Notes: generated by a model not told the origin, from the sequence alone. DNA of 64,000 bases from Ancrocorticia sp047501485 (GCA_047501485.1 JAZDRN010000001.1:930001-994000), one strand, 5' to 3'; positions 25,527 through 35,246 are shown, counted from the stretch's first letter. A program made the numbers and translations.

Positions 25527-26347
25527 CACTTCTCCTCCGGATCTCGGACGGAAAAGCTCTTCAGCAGGGCTCCGGCGACGACGTCGGCGCCCGTCGAGTT
25601 GTGCAACTCGTCCAGGAAGAGGGGAAGAAACGTGCCCGGTCCCGCGGCGGTTGCCGCCGCTCGTTCGGCCGCGACCCCGTAGAAGACATGGGCCGCGCTG
25701 ACCGCATCCCGCACGCTGTGGCCGCCCCGTGCACCGATGAAGGCGGCAATGACCGCTCCCAACGCGCAGCCCGCTCCCGTGACACGCGTCAAGAACTCGT
25801 GCCCGTTGCCCACGGTGGTGGCGAGTTCGCCGTCGGTGATGAAATCCTGCGGGCCGGATACCGCCACAATGGCTTCGGTGCGGCGCGAGAGTTCGATCGC
25901 GGCCGGTATGGCAGCGTCGGTGGCGTCGGCGGAATCGACGCCGCGCCCGCCGCCACCGGAACCCGCTAGCGCGAGAATCTCGGAGGCGTTCCCGCGAATG
26001 ACGGTCGGATGGGAGTCGAGAAGTTCGAAGGCCAGCGCGGTGCGGACCGGCAACGCTCCGATGGCCACCGGATCCAGCACCCACGGAGTTCCCGCAGCGT
26101 GCGCCGCCCGTGCCGCCTCGCGCATCGCCTTGCGGTGTTCGGGATCGGGAGTTCCCAGATTGATGAGGACGCCGTCGGCGACCGCCGCGAAGGCTCCCGC
26201 CTCCCCAACGATGTCCACCATCGCCGGTGCGGCTCCCAGGGCAAGCAAGACGTTAGCCGTCATATTGGTGACGACGCTGTTGGTCACGCTCTGAACAAGT
26301 GGAGAGTCAGTTCGGACGGCGGTGAGTAATTGGCCGGGCTGCAACAT
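25526..26347 (-). CDS. thiM: Hydroxyethylthiazole kinase
   Basis: 273 residues. It phosphorylates 4-methyl-5-(2-hydroxyethyl)thiazole, the salvage entry of thiamine synthesis. Motifs: SPLVQSVTNSVVTNMTANVL (substrate site), PWVLDPVAIGALP, VIRGNASEI (ATP site) and TGAGCALGAVIAAF (ribokinase-type anion hole). The ATG with AAAGGTG upstream is used; an in-frame ATG 96 nt earlier lies in the riboswitch expression platform and is unlikely. thiE follows, overlapping. Confidence 0.94.
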   Translation of the reverse strand: MLQPGQLLTAVRTDSPLVQSVTNSVVTNMTANVLLALGAAPAMVDIVGEAGAFAAVADGVLINLGTPDPEHRKAMREAARAAHAAGTPWVLDPVAIGALPVRTALAFELLDSHPTVIRGNASEILALAGSGGGGRGVDSADATDAAIPAAIELSRRTEAIVAVSGPQDFITDGELATTVGNGHEFLTRVTGAGCALGAVIAAFIGARGGHSVRDAVSAAHVFYGVAAERAAATAAGPGTFLPLFLDELHNSTGADVVAGALLKSFSVRDPEEK

Positions 26348-26455
26348 GGGCGAGACACCTTTCGGTTGCGGCGAAGGTGCGTGTGCGCTTCTCGACCACC
26401 GCGGGGCGGTGTCGGTTCCCGGGCCTGCCGCCCGGAATATCAAGATCGAGCGACG

Positions 26456-26538
26456 CTTGACATCCCTTCGCCAGTGCTAACTGGATCAGGTTCGACGGGT
26501 ATGCTCTCAGCCGCCTGCGGCGGCACCCCGTGTCGTTA
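26456..26538 (-). ncRNA. TPP riboswitch (THI element) of thiM-thiE
   Basis: Read on the minus strand it has the THI-box order: GGGGTGCC, GGCTGAGA, ACCCG, GAACCTGATC, GTTAGCA and GCGAAGGGATG. It ends about 110 bp before the thiM ATG, so it should reduce thiM-thiE expression when thiamine diphosphate is plentiful, probably by hiding the ribosome-binding site. Confidence 0.93.
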
Positions 26539-26640
26539 AGAAATCCTACTACGCGGGGACCCCGCCCCGGTGCCGTTCGGGTCCCGAGGTGGAAATCGTC
26601 GCGAAGCCTTGATGGAATGGTCACGGATTAAGGAGTGGAC

Positions 26641-27507
26641 ATGGCAATGAACTGGAGGCGAAAACGCAGGCTGAAGAAGGTGAAGCCGGGTGATGGCAGC
26701 GCGCTCGGTCGCTATCGACTGTGGCAACTGCTCTCTCGCACCCTGTTCTACATAGATCTGCCCAGGCCGGCGCAGCCGGCGCCGGGTTCCGCTGCCGGGG
26801 CACCGAGACCCATGCCCCCCGGCCCAGGAAACGTCGAAACAGTGCCGGGAGACGAAAGCCCGGGTGTTCCCCATTCCTACGCCGTCGATGTCCACTTCTT
26901 CGCCGACGATATCGGGGATTACTCGCTGGATGCGGCCCTCGATGGAGTCGGCGATCTCCTCGGGCTCTCGAAGAAGTCAGAGGAGGGAAATGAGGCTCGA
27001 AAGAACGCGGAAGGCAAGAGGAAGCCCCAGGCCCCGGCCGCGCTCTACCGCGATGGCGAACAGATCCTTCGCTCGAACCTGCCCGCCGTATTCCGGGTCC
27101 CCGAGGGAGTGATCGAGGTAGAGGCGTCGCTCTATGGACTGAGCCGCATGCACTATGTTCGCGACGACGGCGCCGAGTACGTGCTGCAACCCGACCGCCG
27201 CACGGCCGAGGGGCTCCGCGCGAGGTTCGGCAGGAGATTCCCTGGGCTCAACAAGGTTATCGGGGCTGTCGCCATCCTGATTCTCCTGGTCGGATTGGCG
27301 GTGGCGATACCGCAGGTCGTGGAGCTCATCACCGGGATAGAGTTCGTCGCCGAACGAGTGGGCAGCTTCACCTCGCCGATCAAGCTGCCCGACTGGGTGA
27401 ACACCACGCTCCTGGTCGCAGGAATCGTGGCGGCGCTCGAGAGGGCGTTGACCCTGCGCAATCACTGGCTCATCGACATGGACACCACCTGGTGGTCCTT
27501 CGGATAG
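26641..27507 (+). CDS. Membrane protein of unknown function with extracytoplasmic or cytoplasmic soluble domain
   Basis: 288 residues. A basic start (NWRRKRRLKKVKPG) is followed by a Pro-rich linker, a soluble part (about 80-190) with VDVHFFADDIGDYSLD and VIEVEASLYGLSRMHYV, and two membrane helices near the end (VIGAVAILILLVGLAVAIPQV and WVNTTLLVAGIVAAL). I do not recognise a family. AAGGAG precedes the ATG; a second ATG lies 6 nt on. It stands alone between the thiamine operon and the reductase gene. Confidence 0.75.
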   Translation: MAMNWRRKRRLKKVKPGDGSALGRYRLWQLLSRTLFYIDLPRPAQPAPGSAAGAPRPMPPGPGNVETVPGDESPGVPHSYAVDVHFFADDIGDYSLDAALDGVGDLLGLSKKSEEGNEARKNAEGKRKPQAPAALYRDGEQILRSNLPAVFRVPEGVIEVEASLYGLSRMHYVRDDGAEYVLQPDRRTAEGLRARFGRRFPGLNKVIGAVAILILLVGLAVAIPQVVELITGIEFVAERVGSFTSPIKLPDWVNTTLLVAGIVAALERALTLRNHWLIDMDTTWWSFG

Positions 27508-27716
27508 CCTTCGGCCACTGTCTCCCGCCCCGGCACCAGGACTTCTCCCGTCGCGGAGGCCGCACTCTTCCGCGCCAAGATGAAACCCCTTGAGCACGCC
27601 CACCCGTTGCTTGAAGATTGAAGGGCAGGCGCGGCTCCGGGCCACCAGAGCTCGACCGCGAGGGCAGCGGGTTATGCGAGCCGCTTGGCGCCCCGCTGAA
27701 AACAAGGGAGTTTCTC

Positions 27717-28412
27717 ATGGCAACTATTGGACTGATCGGCGCAGGAAACATCGGAAGCACGGTCGCACGGCTCGCTGTATCGGCGGGTCATAACGTGGTT
27801 CTCTCCAATCGGCGCGGGCCCGAGGTATTGCAGCCCCTGCTCGAAGAGCTGGGGGAGAAGGCGAGTGCTGCGACGCCGCAGGAAGCCGCCGAAGCCGGCG
27901 ACATCGTGGTGGTGACGGTCCCGCTGAACCAGTACCGCGACGTTCCCGTGGCTCCGCTACGGGGCAAGATCGTCATCGACACCAACAATTACTACCCCGG
28001 CCGGGATGGGAATATTCCAGAGCTGGATGCCGAGGAGACGACCACCAGTGAGCTGCTCCAAGCTCACCTGCCCGAGTCCAAAGTGGTCAAGGGCTTCAAC
28101 AACATCAGCTTCCGTGACCTGGGGGCGCTGGCGCGGCCGGCGGGAGCCCCGGACCGTTCCGCTCTGCCGATCGCCGGAGACGATCAGGAGGCCAAGCAGC
28201 GGGTGATCGATTTCTTCGACGAGATCGGATACGACGCCCTGGATGCGGGCCCGCTCGCCGAGGGATGGCGTTTCCAGCGCGACCTGACGGCCTATGTGAA
28301 GCCCTACATGGGCGCCGGAGAATTCACGGGCGCGGATTACTCAAGTACTCCCGCGGGCAAAGAGCAGGTATCGGAGGCGCTCGTTCAGGCCAAGCGCTAC
28401 CGCGATATGTAG
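27717..28412 (+). CDS. NADPH-dependent F420 reductase-like / NADP oxidoreductase
   Basis: 231 residues with an N-terminal Rossmann domain: TIGLIGAGNIGSTVARLA, then SNRRGPE (an Arg pair after strand 2 that selects NADP), VTVPLNQYRDVP and IVIDTNNYYPGRDG, and a C-terminal helical part (VKGFNNISFRDLGALAR). It resembles F420:NADP oxidoreductases and the YfaE/coenzyme F420-binding family; without other F420 genes the substrate is uncertain. AAGGGAG lies before the ATG. Confidence 0.85.
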   Translation: MATIGLIGAGNIGSTVARLAVSAGHNVVLSNRRGPEVLQPLLEELGEKASAATPQEAAEAGDIVVVTVPLNQYRDVPVAPLRGKIVIDTNNYYPGRDGNIPELDAEETTTSELLQAHLPESKVVKGFNNISFRDLGALARPAGAPDRSALPIAGDDQEAKQRVIDFFDEIGYDALDAGPLAEGWRFQRDLTAYVKPYMGAGEFTGADYSSTPAGKEQVSEALVQAKRYRDM

Positions 28413-28451
28413 GCGTCGCTCGATTGGATATCGGTTGGGTGGGGCGTCAGC

Positions 28452-29141
28452 CTAGTCGAAATAGGCGGGGCCGGGGTTGCGCCAGTGCTCTTGCAACAGC
28501 GCGATCTGCGCGGGCAGCACGCGCGACACCGAGAGTTCGGGCAGATCGTCGACGGCGAACCATCCGATGCCGTTGGTCTCGTTGCTCGTGTAGTTCAGGT
28601 CCACCCGGCCCACCGGCTCGCAGACGAAGAACAGTTTATAGATGTGGTGGTCCATCGGGGGCCGGTGAGGCCATCTCTCGCGGTCGACGACGGCCGCGAG
28701 GTGAGCCGCTTTCACGGCCAGCCCGGCTTCCTCCCTCACTTCGCGTTCGACGGCGGCGCCGGGAGATTCCAGGATGTCGCACCAACCGCCCGGCAGTGTC
28801 CAGCGCCCCTCGTCGAGCACCTCGCGAACGAGGAGCACCTTGCCATCGTCGTCGAACACGGCTCCGCGCACATCGACCTTGGGAGTGGTGTATCCGGCCA
28901 CGGAGGCGACCTTTTCGTCATAGGCGGGCAACGGTTCGGCGGAGACCAGCTCCATGAGTTTGCGGGCGAGCTCGCCGACCCGGTGGAATCTCTCGATATC
29001 GAATTGATCCTCGCCGTACCAGAGGCCGGCCTCGGATAGGGCGGTCAGCTCCATGGAGGCCCGGCGGATTCTTTCGCCGCCCGAGTAGGCGTTCTCGTGC
29101 GAACGTTCGGCTCGGGCACCTGACGTGTCGTGGGAAGTCAT
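28452..29141 (-). CDS. NUDIX hydrolase with N-terminal extension
   Basis: 229 residues. The NUDIX box GX5EX7REUXEEXGU is complete, spanning GWCDILE to REVREEAGL. About 85 residues come first (DIERFHRVGELARKLMELVS), matching the group with a DUF4743/NUDIX_N-type domain. Members hydrolyse nucleoside diphosphates linked to other groups. TAAGCT lies 6 nt before the ATG, so the transcript is probably leaderless. Confidence 0.88.
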   Translation of the reverse strand: MTSHDTSGARAERSHENAYSGGERIRRASMELTALSEAGLWYGEDQFDIERFHRVGELARKLMELVSAEPLPAYDEKVASVAGYTTPKVDVRGAVFDDDGKVLLVREVLDEGRWTLPGGWCDILESPGAAVEREVREEAGLAVKAAHLAAVVDRERWPHRPPMDHHIYKLFFVCEPVGRVDLNYTSNETNGIGWFAVDDLPELSVSRVLPAQIALLQEHWRNPGPAYFD

Positions 29142-29375
29142 ACCTCGAGCTTAGCGATTGACGCCAGGCGCTGTTTCACGTTGCCCCGGCAGATGAAACC
29201 CTGCGGCAGATGAAACCCGCCGCCGAATGGAACTATTCTAGTCAAGTAAAGATATTCCCAAGCTTTGTGCGCATATTTCTTTGCATATATCCCGGTGAGG
29301 TGCATAGGTGCTGGTCAGCCCGATAGGTTGGGGGAGTAAACTAAATAACACTCGTCTGTTAGATGGAGTTCAACG

Positions 29376-31844
29376 ATGAATGCCCAGGCTCTCACCGCCT
29401 CGCACAATCCAGCCGTGGTAAACGGACCGAATCGCCGTTCATTCCTCAAGTGGTCCGGAATCGCCGGGGGCGCCGCTACGCTTGTAGCCTGCGGCAGTTC
29501 GAAGGAAGAACGAGGTTCGGCCACTGCAGGCCCTGCCGATGGCCTGGCCGAAGCCGACGCCACGATCTGGAGCGCCTGCACCGTCAATTGCGGATCGCGC
29601 TGCCCGCTCAGGCTCCAGGTCAAGGACGGCGTCGTCGTCCGCATCCTTCCGGACAACACGGGTGACGACTCCCAGTTCCAGAACCACACCATCAGGGCGT
29701 GCGTCCGGGGCCGCTCGATCCGCGAGAAGATATATTCGCCGCACCGAATCAAGAAACCGCTCAAGCGCAAGGCGGGCACCAAGCGCGGCGACGGCGAATA
29801 CGAGGAGATCAGCTGGGAGCAGGCTTTCGACGAGATCGCGCAGGCGATGCGCCGTACCATCGAGACGCACGGAAACGAGGCGCTCTACGCCAATAACGGT
29901 ACGGGGACCACCGGCGGCAACATGCTGCACAGGCGGCTGCTGTGGCGCTTCTTCGATGCCGCGGGAGGCAGTCTGCAACCGCTGCGAAACTATTCCAACG
30001 CCGCCTTCCTCATCGCCGCGAAGTACCACTACGGAGGAGCCGGAAGCTCGAACTCCACCGTCGATGGCCAGAACTCCAAGCTGCAGGTGATGTTCGGACT
30101 CAACCAGATCGAGACGCGCATGTCCGGCGGGGGAGAGCTGTACAACCTGCAACATATCCGCAAGGAAAAGGGCATCAGGACGATCGTCATCGACCCGCGC
30201 TACTCCGAGACCGCCTTGACGATCGGGGACCAGTGGATTGCCATCCGCCCGGGGACCGACGCCGCCCTCGTGGCCGGTCTCGTCCACGTCATGATCGCCG
30301 AGAATCTTCACGATCAGGATTTCCTCGATACCTACTGCGTCGGGTTCGACGACGCCCACCTGCCGGAGGGGGCGCCCGCGGGATCCTCATATCGTGCCTA
30401 CGTCGAGGGCAAGGGCCCGGATGGGATCGCCAAGACCCCGCAGTGGGCGGCAGATATCACCGGCGTGCCCGCCGAGACGATCGTGGAGCTGGCGCGGGAG
30501 ATAGCCTCGGCCAAGCCGTGCGCCATTACGGCGGGCTGGGGCATGCAGCGCCGGGCGAACGGCGAGAACCAGTCGCGGGCGGTGTTCACACTGGCGGCTG
30601 TCACCGGAAACGTCGGGATCTCCGGCGGCGGGACGGGCGGCTGGACCAGTTCGTATGCCATGCCCCTGCCGACGTTTCCCGAATTGGAGAAGCCGGTCAC
30701 GGTGGGCATCCCGGTGTTCAAGTGGTCGGACGCCGTCGACCGCGGCCCCGAACTCACGGCGCTCAAGGACGGTGTGGAGGGAGCCGAGAAACTCAATGTG
30801 GGCATCAAGTTCATGATCAGCTACGCGGCGAACACCATCATGAACCAGCATGCCGATCCTGCCCGGATCCGCGAGATCCTCGCCGACGAATCGAAGTTGG
30901 AGACCCTCGTCATCATCGATACGCTGATGACGGCATCGGCGAAGATGGGGGATTACATCCTGCCCGATGCCATGAGCGTGGAGCAGCCCGACCTGGTGAA
31001 GAACGAGGATTCCGGTGAGATGGGCTACGCCATATACGCGCAGAAGGCGATCGATCCGCCGGGGGACGCCAAACCGGTCTACGAGATCCTGTCCGAGATC
31101 CTCACGAGGGTGGATGAGAAGGCGGTGGAGCGCTTCACCGAGGGACGTACCCAGGCCGAATGGGTCTCTCACATGTACAACGAGGGCCGAGCCGAGAACC
31201 CCGAGTTCCCGAGCGAACAGGAGTTCGCGCGGCGCGGTGTCATCAGGCAGAAGAACCCCGCCGGTTTCACCGTGGCTCTGAAGGACTTCCGCGAGGACCC
31301 GGAAGCCAACCCGCTGGCCACGCCCTCGGGCAAGATCGAGATCTTCTCCGAGGCGCTGGCGGAGATGGCGCGGACGTGGCAATTCGACTCCGAGGTGACG
31401 GGCGATCGCATCACGGCGGTCCCGGAATACGTGGAATCGTGGGAGGGCCCGGAGGAAGCCGCGCATTCGGACGAGTATCCGCTGCTGTGCATCAACCATC
31501 ACACGAAGGGACGGACGCATTCCAGCTATTGGGAGCAGCCGTGGATCATGGAGGCTCACCCCCAGCACGTGTGGATCAATCCTTTGGATGCCGAGGATAG
31601 GGGTATCGCCACCGACGATCCGATTCGAGTCGATGGCAAGCGCGGCGCCCTGAGGTCAATCGCGTTCGTCACCGAACGTATCGCACCCGGTGTCATCTCC
31701 GTTCCGCAGGGGGCCTGGTACACACCGGATGCGGATGGGGTCGACGACGGCGCCTGCGCCTCCACGCTCGCCAGCCTCACGTCCACCCCGATCGCCAAGG
31801 GCAACACGCAGCAGCAGATCATCGCCCAGGTGACGAAACTGTAG
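29376..31844 (+). CDS. DMSO reductase family molybdopterin oxidoreductase (DmsA-like catalytic subunit)
   Basis: 822 residues. The Tat signal NRRSFLKWSGIAGGAATLVAC also ends in a lipobox-like Cys. The Fe-S motif is CTVNCGSRC with the fourth Cys in RACVRGRS. The Mo ligand is probably Ser of LRNYSNAAF, as in DmsA-type enzymes. TAVTGNVG-type cofactor contacts and the C-terminal molydopterin dinucleotide-binding domain (LLCINHHTKGRTHSSYWEQPW) are present. Such enzymes reduce S- or N-oxides or selenate with electrons from a DmsB iron-sulfur subunit and a DmsC anchor, but neither gene nor a chaperone (DmsD) is adjacent. The Shine-Dalgarno is TGGAG. Confidence 0.9.
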   Translation: MNAQALTASHNPAVVNGPNRRSFLKWSGIAGGAATLVACGSSKEERGSATAGPADGLAEADATIWSACTVNCGSRCPLRLQVKDGVVVRILPDNTGDDSQFQNHTIRACVRGRSIREKIYSPHRIKKPLKRKAGTKRGDGEYEEISWEQAFDEIAQAMRRTIETHGNEALYANNGTGTTGGNMLHRRLLWRFFDAAGGSLQPLRNYSNAAFLIAAKYHYGGAGSSNSTVDGQNSKLQVMFGLNQIETRMSGGGELYNLQHIRKEKGIRTIVIDPRYSETALTIGDQWIAIRPGTDAALVAGLVHVMIAENLHDQDFLDTYCVGFDDAHLPEGAPAGSSYRAYVEGKGPDGIAKTPQWAADITGVPAETIVELAREIASAKPCAITAGWGMQRRANGENQSRAVFTLAAVTGNVGISGGGTGGWTSSYAMPLPTFPELEKPVTVGIPVFKWSDAVDRGPELTALKDGVEGAEKLNVGIKFMISYAANTIMNQHADPARIREILADESKLETLVIIDTLMTASAKMGDYILPDAMSVEQPDLVKNEDSGEMGYAIYAQKAIDPPGDAKPVYEILSEILTRVDEKAVERFTEGRTQAEWVSHMYNEGRAENPEFPSEQEFARRGVIRQKNPAGFTVALKDFREDPEANPLATPSGKIEIFSEALAEMARTWQFDSEVTGDRITAVPEYVESWEGPEEAAHSDEYPLLCINHHTKGRTHSSYWEQPWIMEAHPQHVWINPLDAEDRGIATDDPIRVDGKRGALRSIAFVTERIAPGVISVPQGAWYTPDADGVDDGACASTLASLTSTPIAKGNTQQQIIAQVTKL

Positions 31845-31872
31845 TCGGGCGTCAGGGAGCTTCGCGAGAGGT

Positions 31873-32724
31873 TCAGCTCACGCGGGCCAGCACCTCGGTG
31901 TTGGGAATGAGGAAAAAGGCGTCGGGATAAGCGCCCCACGTGCGCCACGCGCCCGCGATGGCGGTGATCTCGCCATCGGAGGCGCCCAGTTGACCGGCCT
32001 GGGTGCGGAATGCCGGTCCGTCAACGCGCTGGGCCTGGCTTTCGCCCCGGGCAAGGCAGTCCTCCACGGTGGCGTAGCAGAAGTTCGAGCTGGTTATCGT
32101 CATATCGGTGAGACCCGCCGCCCGCGCCCAGGAACGCAGATGGCGGCCCGCGTCAGGATCGGCCTGGTTCCCGTGGGCGATCGCGCGGTAGAGCGAACGC
32201 CAGTGCTCCAGCTCGGGCAGGTCGGGGTACCAGGAGATCGCGGCGTAGTCGGCATCGCGTACCGCGATGAGCCCGCCGGGCTTGCAGACGCGCCTCATCT
32301 CGCCCAGTGCCCGCACCGGGTCCGAGAGATGTTGCAGCACCTGGTGGGCGTGGACCACATCGAAGGCGCCGTTCTGGAAGGGGAGCTCCATGACATCGGC
32401 GTGGAGGAACCGGGTGCGCTCGTCGCCACGATCCCGTGCATACTGGGAGGCAGCCACGATCGGCGGCTCGGTGTTCTCGATCCCCACCACCTCGCCGGGG
32501 GCCACTGCCTCGGCAAGGTCCAGCGTGATGGTTCCGGGGCCAGAGCCGACGTCGAGCAGACTCATCCCCGGCCGCAGATGTGGCAGGAGGTAAGCAGCGC
32601 AGGTCGCGGCGGTGCGCTGGGCGTGGGAAGCCAGCACCGCCTTCTCGTGCCCGTGGGTGTAGCGGATGGGACGATGCATCGCGGTCTGCTCGGAGGCGGG
32701 GCCGGAGGTGTGCTGCGTGGACAT
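31873..32724 (-). CDS. Class I SAM-dependent methyltransferase (UbiE-like)
   Basis: 283 residues. SAM site: MSLLDVGSGPGTITLDLAEAV (motif I), VGIENTEPPIV (motif II), FDVVHAHQVLQHLSDPVRAL (motif III-IV) and LIAVRDADYAAISWYP. The C-terminal half is helical. The substrate is unknown, though the UbiE/COQ5-like core is common in lipid or quinone methylation. TAGGAT lies 6 nt before the ATG, so probably leaderless. It is convergent with the molybdoenzyme gene. Confidence 0.88.
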   Translation of the reverse strand: MSTQHTSGPASEQTAMHRPIRYTHGHEKAVLASHAQRTAATCAAYLLPHLRPGMSLLDVGSGPGTITLDLAEAVAPGEVVGIENTEPPIVAASQYARDRGDERTRFLHADVMELPFQNGAFDVVHAHQVLQHLSDPVRALGEMRRVCKPGGLIAVRDADYAAISWYPDLPELEHWRSLYRAIAHGNQADPDAGRHLRSWARAAGLTDMTITSSNFCYATVEDCLARGESQAQRVDGPAFRTQAGQLGASDGEITAIAGAWRTWGAYPDAFFLIPNTEVLARVS

Positions 32725-32834
32725 GGGCCGATCCTAAACCCGCGCGTGGATTCCGTGTGAACGCGTTCGCGGATGGTATATGAGCGATACGTCGCCGTAA
32801 CGTCGGTGAAATCCATGAATGCGACCATTCTTCC

Positions 32835-34249
32835 ATGGAGTCGCTGTTCAACGGATATATGAGCCGGAGCGTCCCGACTCGCCGAAAGGGTGAGCCCTGG
32901 GACGAATTATTCCCCGCGGGGGTGGTTCCGAGCGGCGACGCCGTGCGCGAACCGTATCGCGATATGTATCCCGTTCTCGCGCGGCTGGACGACGAAGAAC
33001 TGCGCGCTCGCACCGATGCCCTTGCCAAGTCGTATCTTGCTCAGGGCGTCACGTTCGACTTCGCGGGAGAGGAACGGCCCTTCCCCTTGGATGTCTTCCC
33101 ACGGGTGATCTCAGCCAATGACTGGTCCTACCTCGAGTCGGGAGTGGCGCAACGCGTCAGGGCACTTGAGGCATTTCTGGCCGATGTCTATGGACCTATG
33201 CAGGCCGTCAAGGAAGGCGTCGTTGCCGCCTCCATCATCAGTTCCTCGAAGCACTTCCATCGCCAGACCGCCGGGATAGTCGGAGCCAACGGAGTGCGCA
33301 TCCATGTGGCGGGAATCGATGTCATTCGTGATGAACAGGGTATCTTCCGGGTACTGGAGGATAATGTTCGCGTTCCTAGCGGCGTGAGTTATGTGCTCTC
33401 CAACCGGCAGGTCATGGCGCAGACGCTGCCCGAGCTTTTCACGAGCATGCCGGTCAGGCCCGTGGGCGACTATCCAGCTCAGTTGCTGCAAGCCCTGTGC
33501 GCCGCGGCACCGAAGAACGTGGCAGATCCGACGGTGGTTGTCCTGACCCCTGGAGTTTTCAATTCGGCCTACTTCGAGCATACGTTGCTGGCTCGCATGA
33601 TGGGCGTCGAACTGGTAGAGGGACGCGATCTCTTCTGCTCGGGCGGGTACGTGTGGATGCACACCACCGAGGGCTCGACGCGCGTGGATGTCATCTACCG
33701 CAGGGTCGACGACGAATTCCTGGACCCGCAGCAGTTCCGCCCAGACTCCGTGCTGGGAGCTCCCGGACTGATGCTGGCGGCGCGTCTGGGCAATGTGACT
33801 GTCGCCAATGGCGTCGGCAATGGAATCGCCGATGACAAGCTCGTCTACACCTATGTCCCCACGCTGATCCGATACTACCTGGGGGAGGAACCGATCCTGC
33901 CCAACGTGGATACGTGGCGACTTCAGGAACCGGCGGCATTGGCCGAAGTGCTCGACCGGCTCGACGAGCTGGTGGTCAAGCCGGTGGACGGCTCAGGTGG
34001 CAAAGGCATCGTCGTCGGCCCCGACGCATCCCGGTCCCAGCTCAACGCACTACGGAATGCCCTGTTGAAGGATCCGCGAGGGTGGATCGCGCAACCAGTG
34101 GTCCAGCTTTCCACGATCCCGACCCTGGTCGAGGATGGTTTCCGTCCCCGACATGCTGACCTGCGACCGTTCGCCGTCAACAATGGTGAGGACGTCTGGG
34201 TGCTCCCTGGCGGCCTGACCCGTGTGGCTTTACCGGAGGGGCAGCTAGT
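32835..34249 (+). pseudogene. Circularly permuted ATP-grasp protein, 5' part split by an IS
   Basis: About 471 residues of a CP_ATPgrasp_2 (DUF407) protein before the insertion point. Visible are AASIISSSKHFHRQ, the GIDVIRDEQGIFRVLEDNVRVPSG substrate region, VVVLTPGVFNSAYFEHTLLA, and the ATP-grasp Lys/glycine loop VVKPVDGSGGKGIVVG, then WVLPGGLTRVALPEGQLVV where the IS enters. Removing the IS and one copy of the 6-bp target gives a continuous frame with 35481-35772. These proteins are predicted carboxylate-amine ligases working on peptides with the alpha-E and transglutaminase partners that follow. The insertion adds only a few residues before a stop, so the ATP-grasp core may still fold. The start codon has no clear Shine-Dalgarno. 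Confidence 0.85.
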
Positions 34250-35246
34250 TGTACTTCCCCGTGACGTTGTGTACGCGTTGTGAGGGGGTTTGGCCGTCGA
34301 TGCCGGTGTGGGGTCGGTGGTGATTATAGTGGTGCAGCCAGGCCGTGTAGGCGGTTTCGCGTTCACTCTCGCTGGCGTAGGGCTTCGCGTAGGCCCATTC
34401 TGCCGCGAGGGTGCGGTTGAAGCGTTCGACCTTCCCGTTGGTCTGCGGCCGGTAGGGCTTGGTCCGTTTATGCTTCACGTCCTGCCCGAGGGCGGTGGTG
34501 AAAGCGTGGGAGCGGTAGCAGGCACCGTTATCCGTCATCACCGCAGTCACCGTGACACCGAGGTTCTGGAAGAACGCGTTCGCGCGGGCCCAAAAACCCG
34601 CCGCGGTCTGGCTGCGTTCATCATCAAGGATTTCGGAGTAGGCGACCCTGGAGTGATCGTCCACGGCGTGATGCAGGTACCGGTAGCCACGCGACCCCGC
34701 CGCCCCGGCGCGTGTGGCTCGTCCTCGCGCGACCCCGGCCGCGCGGTCTTGAGCGGACCCTTTCCCATAGGCCCGCCAACCGCCACCGTCAGGGATACGG
34801 CCTTGTTTCTTGATGTCCACGTGCACCAACCGGCCCGGTGCGGCGGCCTCGTAGCGTTTCGGGGCAGGCTTGCGGACCGGGAGTCCGGTGGCCTGGTCAA
34901 GGTTCACCAGGCGCGGCATCCCATACCGGGCCAACACCCGGCCCACCGTGGAGCGGGCAAGGTGCAGGTGGTAGGCGATCCGGTGTGGCCCCCACCGGCG
35001 GGTGTGTCGCAGCGCGATGATCCGGTGCTCCGCCCTGCGTGACAGCCGGTTCGGCGACGAGACCGGCCTCGAGCTGCGGTCAGTGAGCGGCTGGGCGACC
35101 CGGTACCGGTCCGCCCAGCGTTTCGCTGTCGCTGGTGAGCACTGGAACCGTTCCGCAGCCCGGCGTAGCGACCACCCCTCCTCGACGATCAGGACAGCAA
35201 GACGACGACGCCCTTCCGGTGTCAAAGGTGCGTTAGCGTGGGACAC
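34245..35246 (-). CDS. IS481-family DDE transposase
   Basis: 333 residues from a GTG preceded by GGAGGTCTTC. Order: an N-terminal helix-turn-helix (LIVEEGWSLRRAAERFQCS), a second one (RWGPHRIAYHLHLARSTVGRVL), and a retroviral-integrase-like catalytic core with Asp in LVHVDIKKQG, Asp in VMTDNGACYRS and Glu in KVERFNRTLAAEW, then YNHHRPHTGIDGQTP. All three acidic residues are present, so it looks active. The last codon and the TAG stop lie in the duplicated target (GCTAGT), as known for other IS481 elements that target CTAG. Confidence 0.92.
   Translation of the reverse strand: MSHANAPLTPEGRRRLAVLIVEEGWSLRRAAERFQCSPATAKRWADRYRVAQPLTDRSSRPVSSPNRLSRRAEHRIIALRHTRRWGPHRIAYHLHLARSTVGRVLARYGMPRLVNLDQATGLPVRKPAPKRYEAAAPGRLVHVDIKKQGRIPDGGGWRAYGKGSAQDRAAGVARGRATRAGAAGSRGYRYLHHAVDDHSRVAYSEILDDERSQTAAGFWARANAFFQNLGVTVTAVMTDNGACYRSHAFTTALGQDVKHKRTKPYRPQTNGKVERFNRTLAAEWAYAKPYASESERETAYTAWLHHYNHHRPHTGIDGQTPSQRVHNVTGKYN

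Noticed and set aside
24879..26084. 401-codon protein covering thiE and beyond
   Set aside because: The upstream part is the wrong frame of thiM; thiE starts at 25526 where it overlaps the thiM stop.
30387..31568. 393-codon open frame opposite the molybdoenzyme gene
   Set aside because: Arg/His/Leu-rich shadow without motif or ribosome-binding site.
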